Shown: positions 45,526-56,180, counted from the first letter of the stretch. The stretch is 64,000 bases of DNA from a bacterium (GCA_021158465.1 JAGGUN010000028.1:1-64000), one strand, 5' to 3'. Notes: a model not told the origin generated them from the letters alone. Program-made: numbers and translations.

Positions 45526-46289
45526 TGGGCAATCGGTGGAAGCTTATCCTCTCGCCTGGTCGGAACGGGTTCTTTCATATGGCACTTGATGAGATGCTCA
45601 TCGGGATAGCAGAGGAAACAGGCGAGACCTTCCTGAGGTTCTACACATGGGAACCGCCCTGTGTCTCCGTCGGTATGTTTCAGGATACAGCAGGGTTAGA
45701 TATACCGAAGATTCTATCCCTGGGGTATCAGGTTGTCCGTCGTCCGACAGGTGGTCGGGCGGTTCTCCATAAGGATGAGATAACCTACTCCATCATATTC
45801 CCACCAGAACACCCGATAACCACCCTTTCCACGATAGAAAGCTACCGTCTCATCTCCAAGGCGCTCATAAACGGGCTTATCTCAATTGGTGTGCCGGCGC
45901 AACTTTCCCGTGGCAGATCGGGGTATGAGCGCAATGTTTCCTGCTTTGCCAGCACAAGTCGACACGAGATAACTCTATTCGGCAGAAAGCTGGTCGGCTC
46001 AGCACAGAGAAGAACCCATAAAACACTTCTTCAGCACGGCTCGATACTCACCGACTACGACAAGAGAGCCTGGAAGAGCATTAGAGCTGGGAAGAGATAC
46101 CCCTCGACGATAAAAGAGGCTCTCGGATACATCCCCCCGTTCGAGAAAACCGCGAGAGCTCTCGCCAAAGGGTTTAAAGAACTGTTCGATGCGGAACTCG
46201 AGCCCGTCTCTGATACCAATTTCCTATCCCAAAAACTTAAGAAACTCATCGAAGAGAAACGCAAGCTCTTCTCCGAAATCCAACAATAA
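45525..46289 (+). CDS. lipM: LipM-like octanoyl/lipoyl protein transferase
   Basis: 254 residues of the biotin/lipoate ligase fold: RRPTGGRAVLHKDE near 66-79, YERNVSCFASTS near 132-143 whose Cys aligns with the LipM catalytic Cys, and GRKLVGSAQRR near 152 with the Lys. The Cys favours octanoyltransferase LipM over ATP-dependent lipoate ligase, but this is a close call. Lipoylated proteins (GcvH, 2-oxoacid dehydrogenase E2) are not encoded here. Confidence 0.82.
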   Translation: MGNRWKLILSPGRNGFFHMALDEMLIGIAEETGETFLRFYTWEPPCVSVGMFQDTAGLDIPKILSLGYQVVRRPTGGRAVLHKDEITYSIIFPPEHPITTLSTIESYRLISKALINGLISIGVPAQLSRGRSGYERNVSCFASTSRHEITLFGRKLVGSAQRRTHKTLLQHGSILTDYDKRAWKSIRAGKRYPSTIKEALGYIPPFEKTARALAKGFKELFDAELEPVSDTNFLSQKLKKLIEEKRKLFSEIQQ

Positions 46290-46304
46290 AAATGTAAAAA
46301 ACAT

Positions 46305-46341
46305 TTGCATCTTGCAAGATTTGGTATAATATTATTATAAA
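46305..46341 (+). promoter_or_regulatory. Promoter region of the zapA/rny operon with a 12-base palindrome
   Basis: Two overlapping readings: TTGCAT (46305-46310), 14 bases, TATAAT (46325-46330); or TTGCAA (46312-46317), 18 bases, TATAAA (46336-46341). The perfect palindrome ATCTTGCAAGAT (46309-46320) covers the -35 area and may be an operator. AAAGGAG precedes the ATG at 46383. Confidence 0.5.
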
Positions 46342-46382
46342 TTAGGGTAGTTCCGCGATCCTCAAGTAGAAAGGAGACAGTT

Positions 46383-46664
46383 ATGGATATGGAGTATATT
46401 GACCTTTTAGAGGAGCAGATTGACAAGGCAATAAATAAGATAGCTCGTCTGACCCAGGAGAAGAAGGATTTGCTTGAGAATATAAGCGAGCTTGAATCAA
46501 AGATTCAACAGCTAACAGACGAGATAGGGCATCTAAGGGAAGAAAACAGTTCTCTAACCCTCAAACTCTCTCAGATGCCTGAGATTTCAGAGAGTAAGGA
46601 AAGGGAGATAAGAAGGCGTTTGGAGGAGCTTAAGAACAAGATTGAGAGTCACCTTGGGGAGTAA
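46383..46664 (+). CDS. Short coiled-coil protein (ZapB-like position)
   Basis: 93 residues, nearly all heptad-repeat coiled coil (I/L at a and d positions from residue 5 to 70 and again 75-90). No catalytic domain. It precedes zapA, and ZapB is a coiled-coil partner of ZapA in the division ring of E. coli, so a division role is a fair inference, though sequence alone cannot separate it from other coiled coils. Confidence 0.75.
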   Translation: MDMEYIDLLEEQIDKAINKIARLTQEKKDLLENISELESKIQQLTDEIGHLREENSSLTLKLSQMPEISESKEREIRRRLEELKNKIESHLGE

Positions 46665-46698
46665 CTTTAACATAGATTGAGAGGTCTTCACTGGAAAA

Positions 46699-46995
46699 GT
46701 GGGTAATCCAAAGCGCACAATCGTTATAAATATTGGCGGTAGAGAGTATATTCTTGCGAGTTCTGTAGATGAGGATTACGCCTTTGATGTTGCGAGGTAT
46801 GTGGACGCCAAGTTCAGAGAGGTATCGGCTCAGAACACAGGCTCACCACCTGCCAAGCTTGCAATTCTCACTGCTCTTAACATAGCGGATGAGCTTTTCA
46901 GGGAACGTAAGAAGTCTGAACTTGCAAGTTTCGAGGATGCAGAAAAGCTGAAAAAACTCTACCAGAAGCTTTCCCAGGCGCTCACCGAAGAGTAG
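46699..46995 (+). CDS. zapA: Cell division protein ZapA
   Basis: 98 residues from a GTG start. The ZapA domain reads VINIGGREYILAS, then VARYVDAKFRE and KLAILTALNIADELF, followed by a coiled-coil tail that mediates dimer contacts. It bundles FtsZ filaments. No strong SD; it probably relies on coupling with the gene 34 bases upstream. Confidence 0.9.
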   Translation: MGNPKRTIVINIGGREYILASSVDEDYAFDVARYVDAKFREVSAQNTGSPPAKLAILTALNIADELFRERKKSELASFEDAEKLKKLYQKLSQALTEE

Positions 46996-47037
46996 CCCAC
47001 TATCCAGCTTGTGACCTCCCCTCGAAAAGGAGGAATT

Positions 47038-48609
47038 ATGAGTACCCTATCGACAGGATTTTCTGTGTTGGTGTTTCTCATCGCTGGGATTGCGGGGCTT
47101 GCTGGCGGATACCTTATGAGCCAAGCATTTGCCAGAAAGAAGATTGCGGACGCAACCGAGAAAGCTGCTCAAATACTCAAAGAGGCGGATAAAGAGATTG
47201 AGATAAAGAAGAAGGAACTGGAGCTCAAGGCACGGACCGAATGGCTGAACGCTAAGGCGGATTTTGAGCACCAGACACAGGCTCAGAGGGCAAAGCTCGA
47301 AAGGCTCGAGAAGAAACTCTATGAGAAGGAAGAGAGGATCAGCAAGAGGGCAGCCCTCTTGCATCAGAAGGAAAAAGAACTCCAATCCACAGAGCGAGCC
47401 ATTAAGAACAAGGAGATGATGCTGAGGGCGAGAGAACGGGAGCTGGAGGAGTTAATAGAGAAACAGAACAAGCAGCTCGAGCAGATAGCGAAGTTGACGG
47501 AGGAGGAAGCAAAGCAGATTCTCATGGAGAACCTTGAGGCAAAAGCTCGAGCGGAGGCAGCGGCCAGAGTCAAGGAGATAAAGGAGAGGGCAGAGAAGGA
47601 AGCAGAGAGAGAGGCAAAGAACATTATCACCCAGGCTATCCAGAGGGTTGCAGCTGAGCATACTATCGAATCTACTGTTTCTGTTGTGCCGCTCCCGAAT
47701 GATGAGATGAAGGGACGCATCATCGGGCGAGAAGGAAGAAATATACGAGCTTTCGAGGTAGCGACTGGTGTGGATGTCATAGTTGACGATACGCCAGAGG
47801 CGGTGATACTCTCCGCATACGATCCCATTCGAAGGGAGATTGCAAGGATTGCACTTGAGAAGCTCGTGCTTGACGGTAGGATTCACCCTTCTCGGATAGA
47901 GGAGGTGGTCAAGAAATCTGAGAAGGAGGTTGAGATGCTCATCCAGGAAAGCGGTGAGCAGACTGCGTTTGAACTCGGCATACACGACCTCCACCCGGAG
48001 CTTACAAGGTTACTTGGGAGACTTCGCTTCAGGACAAGCTATGGTCAGAACGTGCTGGAGCACTCCCGCGAGGTTGCACAGCTCGCAGGCTTTATGGCGA
48101 CCGAACTCGACCTCGACAGCGCTCTTGCGACAAGAGCTGGGCTCCTACACGACATCGGCAAGGCTGTGGACAAAGGGACGGAAGGAACACATACACAGCT
48201 TGGATACGAACTTGCCAAAAAATATGGAGAGAACGAGGTCGTCTTGAACGCCATAGCTGCCCACCATGAGGATGTTGAGGTAACATCACTCTACACTGTT
48301 CTTGTGCAGGCTGCTGATGCCATCTCCGGCGCGCGCCCGGGTGCAAGAAGGGAGACCTTCGAAAACTACATAAAGCGGCTCGAAAAGCTGGAAAGCCTGG
48401 CGGATTCGTTCGATGGGGTAGCAAAAACATATGCAATTCAAGCAGGAAGAGAGATAAGGGTTATGGTTGAGCCAGAGCGGGTGTCGGACACTGACTCCCA
48501 GAGACTAGCCGCCGAGATAGCACAGAAGATCCAGGAAGAGATGGAATACCCTGGACAGATAAAGGTAACCGTTATCCGTGAAACAAGAGCTGTAAGCTAT
48601 GCGAAATGA
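47038..48609 (+). CDS. rny: Ribonuclease Y
   Basis: 523 residues from ATG 47038, with AAGGAGG just upstream; the earlier in-frame GTG/ATG near 47011 adds unrelated residues. N-terminal membrane anchor (about 5-27), long charged coiled coil (about 30-205), KH domain ([15 protein letters not shown]), and HD domain ([24 protein letters not shown]). It is the membrane-bound endoribonuclease that starts mRNA decay. Confidence 0.97.
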   Translation: MSTLSTGFSVLVFLIAGIAGLAGGYLMSQAFARKKIADATEKAAQILKEADKEIEIKKKELELKARTEWLNAKADFEHQTQAQRAKLERLEKKLYEKEERISKRAALLHQKEKELQSTERAIKNKEMMLRARERELEELIEKQNKQLEQIAKLTEEEAKQILMENLEAKARAEAAARVKEIKERAEKEAEREAKNIITQAIQRVAAEHTIESTVSVVPLPNDEMKGRIIGREGRNIRAFEVATGVDVIVDDTPEAVILSAYDPIRREIARIALEKLVLDGRIHPSRIEEVVKKSEKEVEMLIQESGEQTAFELGIHDLHPELTRLLGRLRFRTSYGQNVLEHSREVAQLAGFMATELDLDSALATRAGLLHDIGKAVDKGTEGTHTQLGYELAKKYGENEVVLNAIAAHHEDVEVTSLYTVLVQAADAISGARPGARRETFENYIKRLEKLESLADSFDGVAKTYAIQAGREIRVMVEPERVSDTDSQRLAAEIAQKIQEEMEYPGQIKVTVIRETRAVSYAK

Positions 48610-49432
48610 ACAACTCTTGAGGATTCTGTTCATAGCGGATATATACGGTGTCCCAGGCAGGCGGGCAACCCACAAACTGCTTCCATCTATCATTGAGCAG
48701 TTCAATGTGGACTTTGTCATCGCCAACGGAGAAAACATAGCCGGAGGGTTCGGCATAACAAAGCCGTTGGCGAGGAAACTCATCTCCTATGGGGTGAATA
48801 TCATTACCTTAGGAAATCACTTCTGGGACAGAGAAGAAATTCACAACGAGCTGGATAATATAGAATATCTCCTGCGACCGGCAAATTACCCAGAAACTGT
48901 CCCTGGAAAGGGATATACCGTCATCGAGCTCCCTGAAAAGGGTATCCAACTGGGGGTAATAAACCTTCAGGGAAGGGTTTTTATGCCGCTAATCGATTGC
49001 CCCTTCCAGAAGGCAAACAGCATCCTTCATAAGATTAAGAACAAGACGAATGTTATCTTTGTTGACTTCCATGCTGAGGCAACTTCAGAGAAGAAGGCGA
49101 TGGGTTATTTTCTCGACGGGAGGGTATCGGCTGTAGTCGGCACACATACGCACATCCAGACAGCTGATGAGTGCATCCTTCCAAACGGAACAGCATATAT
49201 AACAGACACCGGTATGACAGGACCGCACAACTCTGTTATCGGTGTCAAGAAGGAAGCGGTGATCGAGCATTTCCTAAATGGGGTTTCTGTCCGCTTCTCC
49301 ACAGCACAGGCGGGGGTGCGTTTTGAGGGAGTGATCGTCGACATCGACACAAAAAGTGGCAAGGGTTACTCCATCCAGAGGATATCGATACCTGTCGAGA
49401 TTCAGAACAAGAACCAGAAGGAACGGAAATGA
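48599..49432 (+). CDS. ymdB: YmdB-family metallophosphoesterase (TIGR00282)
   Basis: 277 residues. Metal ligands are in [34 protein letters not shown] and [10 protein letters not shown]. The family hydrolyses 2',3'-cyclic nucleotides and controls biofilm formation in Bacillus. It overlaps rny by 11 bases, a conserved pairing that suggests a role in RNA turnover products. Confidence 0.95.
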   Translation: MRNEQLLRILFIADIYGVPGRRATHKLLPSIIEQFNVDFVIANGENIAGGFGITKPLARKLISYGVNIITLGNHFWDREEIHNELDNIEYLLRPANYPETVPGKGYTVIELPEKGIQLGVINLQGRVFMPLIDCPFQKANSILHKIKNKTNVIFVDFHAEATSEKKAMGYFLDGRVSAVVGTHTHIQTADECILPNGTAYITDTGMTGPHNSVIGVKKEAVIEHFLNGVSVRFSTAQAGVRFEGVIVDIDTKSGKGYSIQRISIPVEIQNKNQKERK

Positions 49433-49980
49433 CCAGAGAAGAGGCATACAATCTTGTCGTTCGATCTACAAAGAACAAGAACCTTATTAAGCATATGCTT
49501 GCTGTCGAGGCTGGGATGCGTGCCCTCGCCGAGCGGTTTGGTGAGGATCCCGACATATGGGGATTAGCAGGACTCTTGCATGACCTCGACTACGAGGAGA
49601 CAAAAGACAATTTCTCCCGCCACGGATTTGTGACAAGAGAGAAGCTTCTGCCTCTCGGCATCGATGAAAGGATACTCGATGCTATCGTCTCCCATGCAGG
49701 ACACCCTGAGCATCTACCCAAAACCTCAATGGAGATAGCTCTTTACTCCATCGACCCATTGACAGGGCTTATCGTTGCCTCAGCCCTTATGCACCCGACA
49801 AAGAGCCTAAAGGGAGTTACCACAGAATTCATCCTCAAGCGCTTCAAGGAGAAGCGGTTCGCTGCTGGGGCTAACAGAGAGCAGATAAGATACTGCGAAA
49901 AACTCGGATTATCGCTGAAAGAGTTTATTGAGATAGTCTTGAACGGAATGAGGGAGGTATCAGATGAGCTCGGACTTTAG
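49429..49980 (+). CDS. HD-domain (HDIG) hydrolase
   Basis: 183 residues. H of KHMLAVE, LAGLLHDLDYE with the HD pair near 48-49, then SHAGH near 88-92. This fits metal-dependent phosphohydrolases of the HDIG type. The substrate is unknown; placement after ymdB points to nucleotide metabolism. ATGA overlap upstream; its last 17 bases overlap the next gene. Confidence 0.85.
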   Translation: MTREEAYNLVVRSTKNKNLIKHMLAVEAGMRALAERFGEDPDIWGLAGLLHDLDYEETKDNFSRHGFVTREKLLPLGIDERILDAIVSHAGHPEHLPKTSMEIALYSIDPLTGLIVASALMHPTKSLKGVTTEFILKRFKEKRFAAGANREQIRYCEKLGLSLKEFIEIVLNGMREVSDELGL

Positions 49981-50989
49981 ATGTTTTCTGCTATTCGTTT
50001 GCCTTATTTCATTGTCTTCCTGTGAGAAGGGGCTCATCCCTTCAACCCCAGGAGTTGACACTGTCTACACGGTCGCCTTCGAGTCATCCGCCAGCGGGGA
50101 CATGAACATCTATACCGTTTCTTCAACAGGAGACGAGATCCGACAGATTACCAACTCTCCCTACAACGATATATCACCACGCTTCTCTCCTGACGGGCAA
50201 AGGGTTGTATATCTCTCCAACTATGATGTATTCATCTGTAACACAGACGGTACAGGAAGGGTTCAGCTGACCGACACGCCGGATACAGAGTGTGGATGCG
50301 TCTTCTCACCAGACGGAAACAGCATCGCTTTCTCGAGGGATGAAGGAGGCAACGAGAACATCTTTGTTATGGATATTGCATCAGGAGAGGAACGAAGGCT
50401 TACCACAGCATCCTGCAGGGACTTCAGACCGCTTTTCACGCCTGATGGCGAAACCATTATCTTTCTCTCCGATAGGGATTCACGGGGTATCTACACACTT
50501 TACAGCTGCAACCTTTTAACCGGAGAAGTCAGGCGGCTCAATCACTCTCTATATCCCCAGCTTGAGCCAAATATCTCACCATCGGGGGATATGATCGCCT
50601 TCAAGAAGGTGTTTGGAGTTGATTCCGACATCTACTATCTCAGTTATCCAGGGCTTACAGAGCATCTCCTCTTCGACGATGCCGGCCAGGCAGGAAACCC
50701 TGTCTTCTCCACCGATGGAAGCACAATCGCCTTCACCAGGGAGATAGATTACACAGACAAAATATACATACTGGATATAGCAACAGGCGATACAACCCGG
50801 ATAAGCGATATAGGCGAGGGGATAAACTATGCTTCTCCGTGCTGGTCGCCCGATGGGACCGAGCTTGTTTATGCCTCGGACAAATCGGGGCAATGGAAGA
50901 TATACAGGTTCATTCTTGAGACAGGGGAAGAGATCCTGCTTACAGATATTGCAGCACCTGCAACAAATCCTGTGGTCTCGCCAGATTAG
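49964..50989 (+). CDS. TolB-like beta-propeller lipoprotein
   Basis: 341 residues. Lipobox LSSC ends the signal peptide. Six or so repeats of the PD40/TolB type ([46 protein letters not shown]) form a propeller. It may be a TolB-like periplasmic adaptor, but no TolA/Q/R or Pal gene is adjacent. GGAGG lies before the start inside the HD gene. Confidence 0.85.
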   Translation: MSSDFRCFLLFVCLISLSSCEKGLIPSTPGVDTVYTVAFESSASGDMNIYTVSSTGDEIRQITNSPYNDISPRFSPDGQRVVYLSNYDVFICNTDGTGRVQLTDTPDTECGCVFSPDGNSIAFSRDEGGNENIFVMDIASGEERRLTTASCRDFRPLFTPDGETIIFLSDRDSRGIYTLYSCNLLTGEVRRLNHSLYPQLEPNISPSGDMIAFKKVFGVDSDIYYLSYPGLTEHLLFDDAGQAGNPVFSTDGSTIAFTREIDYTDKIYILDIATGDTTRISDIGEGINYASPCWSPDGTELVYASDKSGQWKIYRFILETGEEILLTDIAAPATNPVVSPD

Positions 50990-50991
50990 AT

Positions 50992-52779
50992 ATGAGAAGG
51001 GAATGTATTAGGAATTTTTCCATCGTTGCCCACATTGATCACGGCAAGAGCACGCTCGCTGACAGGATTCTCGAGATAACGGGCACAGTGGAGCCATCCT
51101 GTATGGTTGAGCAGGTCCTGGATGATATGGAGCTTGAGCGTGAGCGCGGGATAACGATAAAATCCCATGCCGTGAAGCTCTCCACATATCGAGGATACGA
51201 GCTTAACCTCATCGACACACCTGGGCATGTCGATTTCTCGTACGAGGTGTCAAGGGCTCTCGCTGCCTGTGAGGGTGTGGTACTACTCGTCGACGCCACG
51301 CAGGGAATCGAGGCTCAAACGCTCTCCAATCTCTATCTTGCCTTAGAGAACGACCTTGTTATAATACCTGTAATAAACAAGATAGACCTGCGCTCAGCGA
51401 GAATAGAGGAAACGAGAAACTGCCTTGTTGAGCTTCTAAGCATATCCCCTGATGAGGTGCTGCTCGTCTCCGCCAAGACAGGGGAAGGTGTGGAAGAGCT
51501 TTTGGAACGTATAATAGAGGTTATCCCTCCGCCTGAGGGTAGTCCCGATTCCCATCTAAAGGCTCTCATATTCGATAGCGTCTACAACCCTTATCGTGGG
51601 GTTATCCCCTACATACGGGTATTTGACGGGACTATAAAGAGAGGGGATAAAATCCTTATGTTCTCATCTGGGCTTACCTTCGATGTCGATGAGGTCGGGT
51701 ATCTCGGTATGAAATACGAGCCTACAGATGTTCTGGAAGCAGGAGAGGTAGGATACCTAATGGCTAATATAAAAGATATTGCCCACACGAGAATAGGGGA
51801 TACAATAACAAACGCCGAGAAGCCTGCAGAATCCCCTTTGCCGGGGTATCGTGAGGCAAAGCCTATGGTCTTCAGCGGGTTTTACCCTGCCAACAACGAG
51901 GAGTTCGAGGAGTTACGGGAAGCTCTTTCAAAACTCAAGCTGAATGATGCATCACTCGTATTCGAGCCGGAGACATCGGCTGCTCTTGGCTTCGGTTTTA
52001 GGTGCGGCTTTCTGGGACTTTTGCACCTCGAGGTAACACAGGAGAGGCTCGAGCGGGAATACGGTCTCGACCTCGTCGCAACAGCACCAAATGTCAAATA
52101 CAAGGTGAACCTAAGAACAGGGGAAACTATTTTCGTAGAGAACCCCACCAAGCTTCCCGCTTTCCATCTCATTGATTCGATAGAGGAGCCGATCGTCCGA
52201 GGGGAGATAATCACACCGAATGAGTTCATAGGAGCAATAATCCAGGTTCTCCGCGAGAGACGAGGCGAGATGCTTACAACGGAAACGCTCGACACAAAAA
52301 GGGTAGTTATCCGGTTTGAGATGCCTCTATCAGAGATAATATTCGATTTCTTCGACAAACTCAAATCCGCAACGAGAGGGTACGGTTCTCTTGACTACGA
52401 GCTAATCGGCTTCAGGAAGGCGGAGCTTGTGAAGCTTGACATCCGCATAAACGGCGAGGTAGTTGATGCACTATCGACAATCGTTCACAAGAAGAAATCC
52501 TACATCTGGGGTCAGCGTCTGGTATCGAAGCTGAAACAGCTTATTCCGAGGCAACTTTTCGAGGTGGTGATACAGGCGGCAATCGGCTCGCGGGTTATCT
52601 CGCGTGCGGTGGTCAAACCACTCCGGAAGAACGTCACCGCAAAGTGCTACGGTGGGGATGTAACGAGGAAGCGCAAACTGCTCGAGAAGCAGAAGGCTGG
52701 TAAGAAACGAATGAAAACGATAGGCAAAGCTCAGATACCCCAGGAGGCGTTCTTTGCCCTCCTCAAAATCGAGAGGTAG
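50992..52779 (+). CDS. lepA: Elongation factor 4 (LepA)
   Basis: 595 residues, the usual length. GTPase motifs [19 protein letters not shown] and NKID are intact. Domain II, EF-G III-like and the LepA-specific C-terminal domain ([40 protein letters not shown]) follow. It acts on stalled or initiating ribosomes. It starts 2 bases after the propeller gene with little SD. Confidence 0.98.
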   Translation: MRRECIRNFSIVAHIDHGKSTLADRILEITGTVEPSCMVEQVLDDMELERERGITIKSHAVKLSTYRGYELNLIDTPGHVDFSYEVSRALAACEGVVLLVDATQGIEAQTLSNLYLALENDLVIIPVINKIDLRSARIEETRNCLVELLSISPDEVLLVSAKTGEGVEELLERIIEVIPPPEGSPDSHLKALIFDSVYNPYRGVIPYIRVFDGTIKRGDKILMFSSGLTFDVDEVGYLGMKYEPTDVLEAGEVGYLMANIKDIAHTRIGDTITNAEKPAESPLPGYREAKPMVFSGFYPANNEEFEELREALSKLKLNDASLVFEPETSAALGFGFRCGFLGLLHLEVTQERLEREYGLDLVATAPNVKYKVNLRTGETIFVENPTKLPAFHLIDSIEEPIVRGEIITPNEFIGAIIQVLRERRGEMLTTETLDTKRVVIRFEMPLSEIIFDFFDKLKSATRGYGSLDYELIGFRKAELVKLDIRINGEVVDALSTIVHKKKSYIWGQRLVSKLKQLIPRQLFEVVIQAAIGSRVISRAVVKPLRKNVTAKCYGGDVTRKRKLLEKQKAGKKRMKTIGKAQIPQEAFFALLKIER

Positions 52780-52781
52780 TA

Positions 52782-53348
52782 ATGACGCAGGAAGAGACGC
52801 TGGCAATACTTCGCGAAACAGGCGCCTTGCTCGAGGGGCACTTTCTCCTCTCAAGTGGACTCCATAGCGGCTTCTACTTCCAGTGCGCACTTGCTCTTCA
52901 GTATCCAGAAAAGGCAGAACTCCTTGCAAGGGGAATAGCTGAGAAACTTCCCCCCACGAAATTCGACGGAGTTATATCCCCTGCTATCGGAGGAATTGTC
53001 ATCGGGCAGGAGGTAGCAAGACTGCTCGGAGTGAGAGCGATATTCGCTGAACGGGAAGATGGCAAAATGACACTCCGCAGAGGCTTCTCTGTCAAAGACG
53101 GAGAACGGTTCCTCGTCGTCGAGGATGTCGTAACAACAGGAAAATCCACGAAAGAAGTAATGGAACTACTCAAGAGCAAAGGTGGCATACCATTCCTTGC
53201 AGCCTGCATCGTCAATAGAAGCTCAGAGGAAAACTACCTTGACATTCCGCTTGTTAGTCTTGTCCGTGTCCAGGTAAAAAACTACCCGCCTGGCAACTGC
53301 CCTCTATGTGAAAGGGGGGTTCCCATCATCAAGCCTGGAAGCAGATGA
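52782..53348 (+). CDS. pyrE: Orotate phosphoribosyltransferase
   Basis: 188 residues. The type I phosphoribosyltransferase PRPP motif is FLVVEDVVTTGKST near 107-120; GGIVIGQEVA and the Cys-rich C-terminal segment (YPPGNCPLCERG) match the PyrE group with a C-terminal Cys pair. It makes OMP in pyrimidine synthesis. Last gene of the long operon, it ends 2 bases from the convergent dipeptidase. Confidence 0.95.
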   Translation: MTQEETLAILRETGALLEGHFLLSSGLHSGFYFQCALALQYPEKAELLARGIAEKLPPTKFDGVISPAIGGIVIGQEVARLLGVRAIFAEREDGKMTLRRGFSVKDGERFLVVEDVVTTGKSTKEVMELLKSKGGIPFLAACIVNRSSEENYLDIPLVSLVRVQVKNYPPGNCPLCERGVPIIKPGSR

Positions 53349-53350
53349 AG

Positions 53351-54328
53351 CTACTCTCTAACAGAGGCAAAGAAGCGGAAGAAGTTATCAAAAGCGATTC
53401 CTGAGACAGTCTCCTCAGACATTATTCTGGACAACCGCTCGAAGATAAGCGGAATATCCTCCACTCCTTTCATATCGGATGGGAGGTACCTTATCCCTTC
53501 AAGGTCGCTCCCGAGAGCAAGCATATTGGGCGAAAATCTTTCAGAAAGATATAGAATCTGCTCTACGACGGTCTGGACCGTAATATGCTTCCTTGCCCGC
53601 CGTGAAAGGAAGCTGGGACAAAGGTTCATCCCTATTATACTCCCTGTGGACTCGATAGCCGAAAGAACCTCATCGGAGGCGTTCCTCGGGATATTGCGAA
53701 AATGTCGCACCCCAGAATGGGAGAGAATAGGTGGCTTCTCAGAGATATCAAGAATATCAAAGAATGTGGCATCAGAAGCATGGGAACAGTCAATAATAAC
53801 CTTTCTCTCGTTAAGGATCCGCACAAGCTTCTCTCCCAGCGGAGAAAGACCTCTGTCCTCCCCAGAGGCAGCGTCAACAGCGGATGTGGCAAACCGGTTC
53901 GAATTGTTCCAACAGACGGTGACAACAGACACCCCCTCATCTATCAAAAGCTCGACATCATACAGAGAGTAACCAACAGGATGAAGCCCCTCTATCTCGA
54001 GCATCACAGAGAGTATCCCCTTTTCAAGGTTCTGCTCAACATCGGCAGGCTCCCTAATAAGAGCCACCTTGCCATCGGAGAGGGTAACTATCTTTTTGAA
54101 TTTCTCTATTTGATCCTTTATCTCCTTGAGCCAGGTGCTCCTGTTCCCCGAGCGAGGATCAGCAAAGAGCGAAAAGACGGCAAGCCTCACACCAGAAGCA
54201 AGCATTCTCGGAAGGTCTGTCTGACGCCGGGAAGAACCTTTTACAAAGCTCTCTGGAGTATGCACAGAGAGAACATCCATATGGAGGTCTGCTATCGGAG
54301 AACTACCTGATATAAACCCCCCTTCCAA
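53351..54328 (-). CDS. M19-family dipeptidase
   Basis: 325 residues. Renal-dipeptidase metal ligands: DLHMD near 14-18, the bridging Glu in LEIEGLHP, then DCSHAS and LSHSGVRHF. There is no signal peptide, so it probably cleaves dipeptides in the cytoplasm. Its start overlaps the upstream exported-protein gene by 26 bases, suggesting coupling. Confidence 0.93.
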   Translation of the reverse strand: MEGGFISGSSPIADLHMDVLSVHTPESFVKGSSRRQTDLPRMLASGVRLAVFSLFADPRSGNRSTWLKEIKDQIEKFKKIVTLSDGKVALIREPADVEQNLEKGILSVMLEIEGLHPVGYSLYDVELLIDEGVSVVTVCWNNSNRFATSAVDAASGEDRGLSPLGEKLVRILNERKVIIDCSHASDATFFDILDISEKPPILSHSGVRHFRNIPRNASDEVLSAIESTGSIIGMNLCPSFLSRRARKHITVQTVVEQILYLSERFSPNMLALGSDLEGIRYLPSDMKGVEDIPLIFERLSRIMSEETVSGIAFDNFFRFFASVRE

Positions 54329-56180
54329 CCTTCCTCCCCTCTCTCGTCGTTAAAAGCACCGTGTATACCCCGGTGGGGAGAGAACCCGGACGCCAGATAT
54401 ACTCCCTTCCACCGGAGATAACATCAGCAACTACCCTTTCTCCTCTTATGTTAAATATCTCAATCTTTCCTACCGTATCCCTCTTGAAACCTATCCTCAG
54501 GGCATCGTTGAACGGATTCGGATAGAGAGATAGAGCAAGCTCTTGCGGATGCATCTGGATAATGTTGTCCGTTCCGGTGTAGCCAAAGAGGTAAAGCACA
54601 GAATCCGTTGCGGCAACGACCCTCCTGTCGTCAGCTGTGACACGACGGAAGCCACCGTCGGTCCGATAATACCCAGCTGACAGAAAATCAGGATAAACAG
54701 TGAATGCCGAAAGCCCCTCTCCCTCCATTGCAACAAAGAGAACACGCTCCCAGACAGCAAGACCAAAGCTGGGTGCTACCGTCGGTCTCTGAACTGCCTC
54801 CACCTCCCCAGATTCGATGTATGCCTCCGTCACATAATCCTCCGTCGAGGCAACAAAGAACCTACTCCCCATTGCCGCAACATCCACCGCATCCTCTGCA
54901 ATATTCAAACGCCAAGCAACAATCTCAGCCAATCCAGGCTCTGTCACATCAACTACATACAATCTGTTGTTCGATGTTATCACACCGGCAAGACCAGCCG
55001 ACACAGCAACATCAACACAGCGCGCAAGAATATCAACAGAGCCTACATCAGAGACATCCGGAAGATGTGACACATCATAAATCTTCAACCCTTGGTACCC
55101 AGCAGCAAGATAGAGACAATCACCGACCACATCGATATTGCCAACCGTTCCGGTAAATGAGATAGAATCGACAACCGCAGGAGAACAGGGGTCGGATATA
55201 TCCAGTGCAACAAGTGAACTGCCAAGCGTGTCAGACCTCGAGTAAAAAAGATAATCCCCCCAGATAGCACACCCAAGACCTGTGGCAAAAAACCCCCTGC
55301 AAGAAAGAAGGGTTATGCTATCCCCCTCAAGCGAGAAAAGATAAACACCATGGCTCTCCGTTATGACAGCAAGCTTATCTCCGTCAATCTCGATATCAAA
55401 TATTACATCGGATATACCATATGTATCAGCAAGCTCGAGGTTCTCAGCATCAGGCGGCAAGGATGTGAAAAAGACATTCGCCGTATCGGCATTACCATCG
55501 GGGTCTGCGACACAGAAGATTGCCATCTCTGTCCCGTAGAAACCATCTTCTGCTCTCACACGGATAACATTACCAGCAAGGTACTCGAAAACAAAATGCT
55601 CCGGCTCCGTTATATCCCAGGTAAGTTCATCCACTGGGGTATCGCGGTCTATCACCATATCATTCAGCGCAATCTCCTCCGCTTCTCCGTATCTTATATA
55701 GAATGTATCCGGCGTCGTGATGACAGGTGAGGACGGTCCTACCGAACCGACCCAGAACGGAATGGATATACCAGCCGGATAGCCGTTCAGGGTAACGGTC
55801 AGGAGATACTCACCAGGGCATATCTCCACATCGGGCATCCAGACAGCATTATCCGCTTCACTCTCACCTGGCCTCAGAGTATGGAAGACAATAACAGGAA
55901 GAACAATCTCCGGATACTCCCAGATAGAAGTTCCTTCCCTTGTAACAGTCCACCAGCATAGGTTGCCTGACCTCGCCTCCCATTCTACAACCGATGAGCC
56001 GATATTCCTCACCCGAAATCCAAAGGAAGCCCTCTCAAACCCCTCAGGGTAGGTGCGCATATCCGTCCCAACATAGAGTTCAAGTGACCCGACCGTGTCG
56101 TAAGCCTCGTTCTCGAAAACCTGCCCAAACAGGAAAGAGAAAGAGGCAAATACAAAGATTATAACCAGAGAAAACCTCAT
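54303..56180 (-). CDS. Secreted LVIVD-repeat protein with sorting domain
   Basis: 625 residues from ATG 56180, with AGGAGA upstream and a signal peptide at once; an in-frame ATG at 56264 precedes the promoter. An Ig-like region covers about 20-145 and a cadherin-like/Ig segment to about 240. LVIVD propeller repeats (about 245-530; VALDISDPCSP, LKIYDVSHLP, LYVVDVTEPG) resemble the lipoprotein at 41734. The end is a FlgD-like sorting module (SLYPNPFND, IFNIRGERV, TGVYTVLL) but with a shorter basic tail (GVYIR). Confidence 0.87.
   Translation of the reverse strand: MRFSLVIIFVFASFSFLFGQVFENEAYDTVGSLELYVGTDMRTYPEGFERASFGFRVRNIGSSVVEWEARSGNLCWWTVTREGTSIWEYPEIVLPVIVFHTLRPGESEADNAVWMPDVEICPGEYLLTVTLNGYPAGISIPFWVGSVGPSSPVITTPDTFYIRYGEAEEIALNDMVIDRDTPVDELTWDITEPEHFVFEYLAGNVIRVRAEDGFYGTEMAIFCVADPDGNADTANVFFTSLPPDAENLELADTYGISDVIFDIEIDGDKLAVITESHGVYLFSLEGDSITLLSCRGFFATGLGCAIWGDYLFYSRSDTLGSSLVALDISDPCSPAVVDSISFTGTVGNIDVVGDCLYLAAGYQGLKIYDVSHLPDVSDVGSVDILARCVDVAVSAGLAGVITSNNRLYVVDVTEPGLAEIVAWRLNIAEDAVDVAAMGSRFFVASTEDYVTEAYIESGEVEAVQRPTVAPSFGLAVWERVLFVAMEGEGLSAFTVYPDFLSAGYYRTDGGFRRVTADDRRVVAATDSVLYLFGYTGTDNIIQMHPQELALSLYPNPFNDALRIGFKRDTVGKIEIFNIRGERVVADVISGGREYIWRPGSLPTGVYTVLLTTREGRKVGRGVYIR

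Noticed and set aside
46290-46382. Possible 6S RNA next to zapA
   Set aside because: 6S RNA often lies near zapA, but the gap is only about 93 bases and no long closing hairpin with a central bubble is evident.
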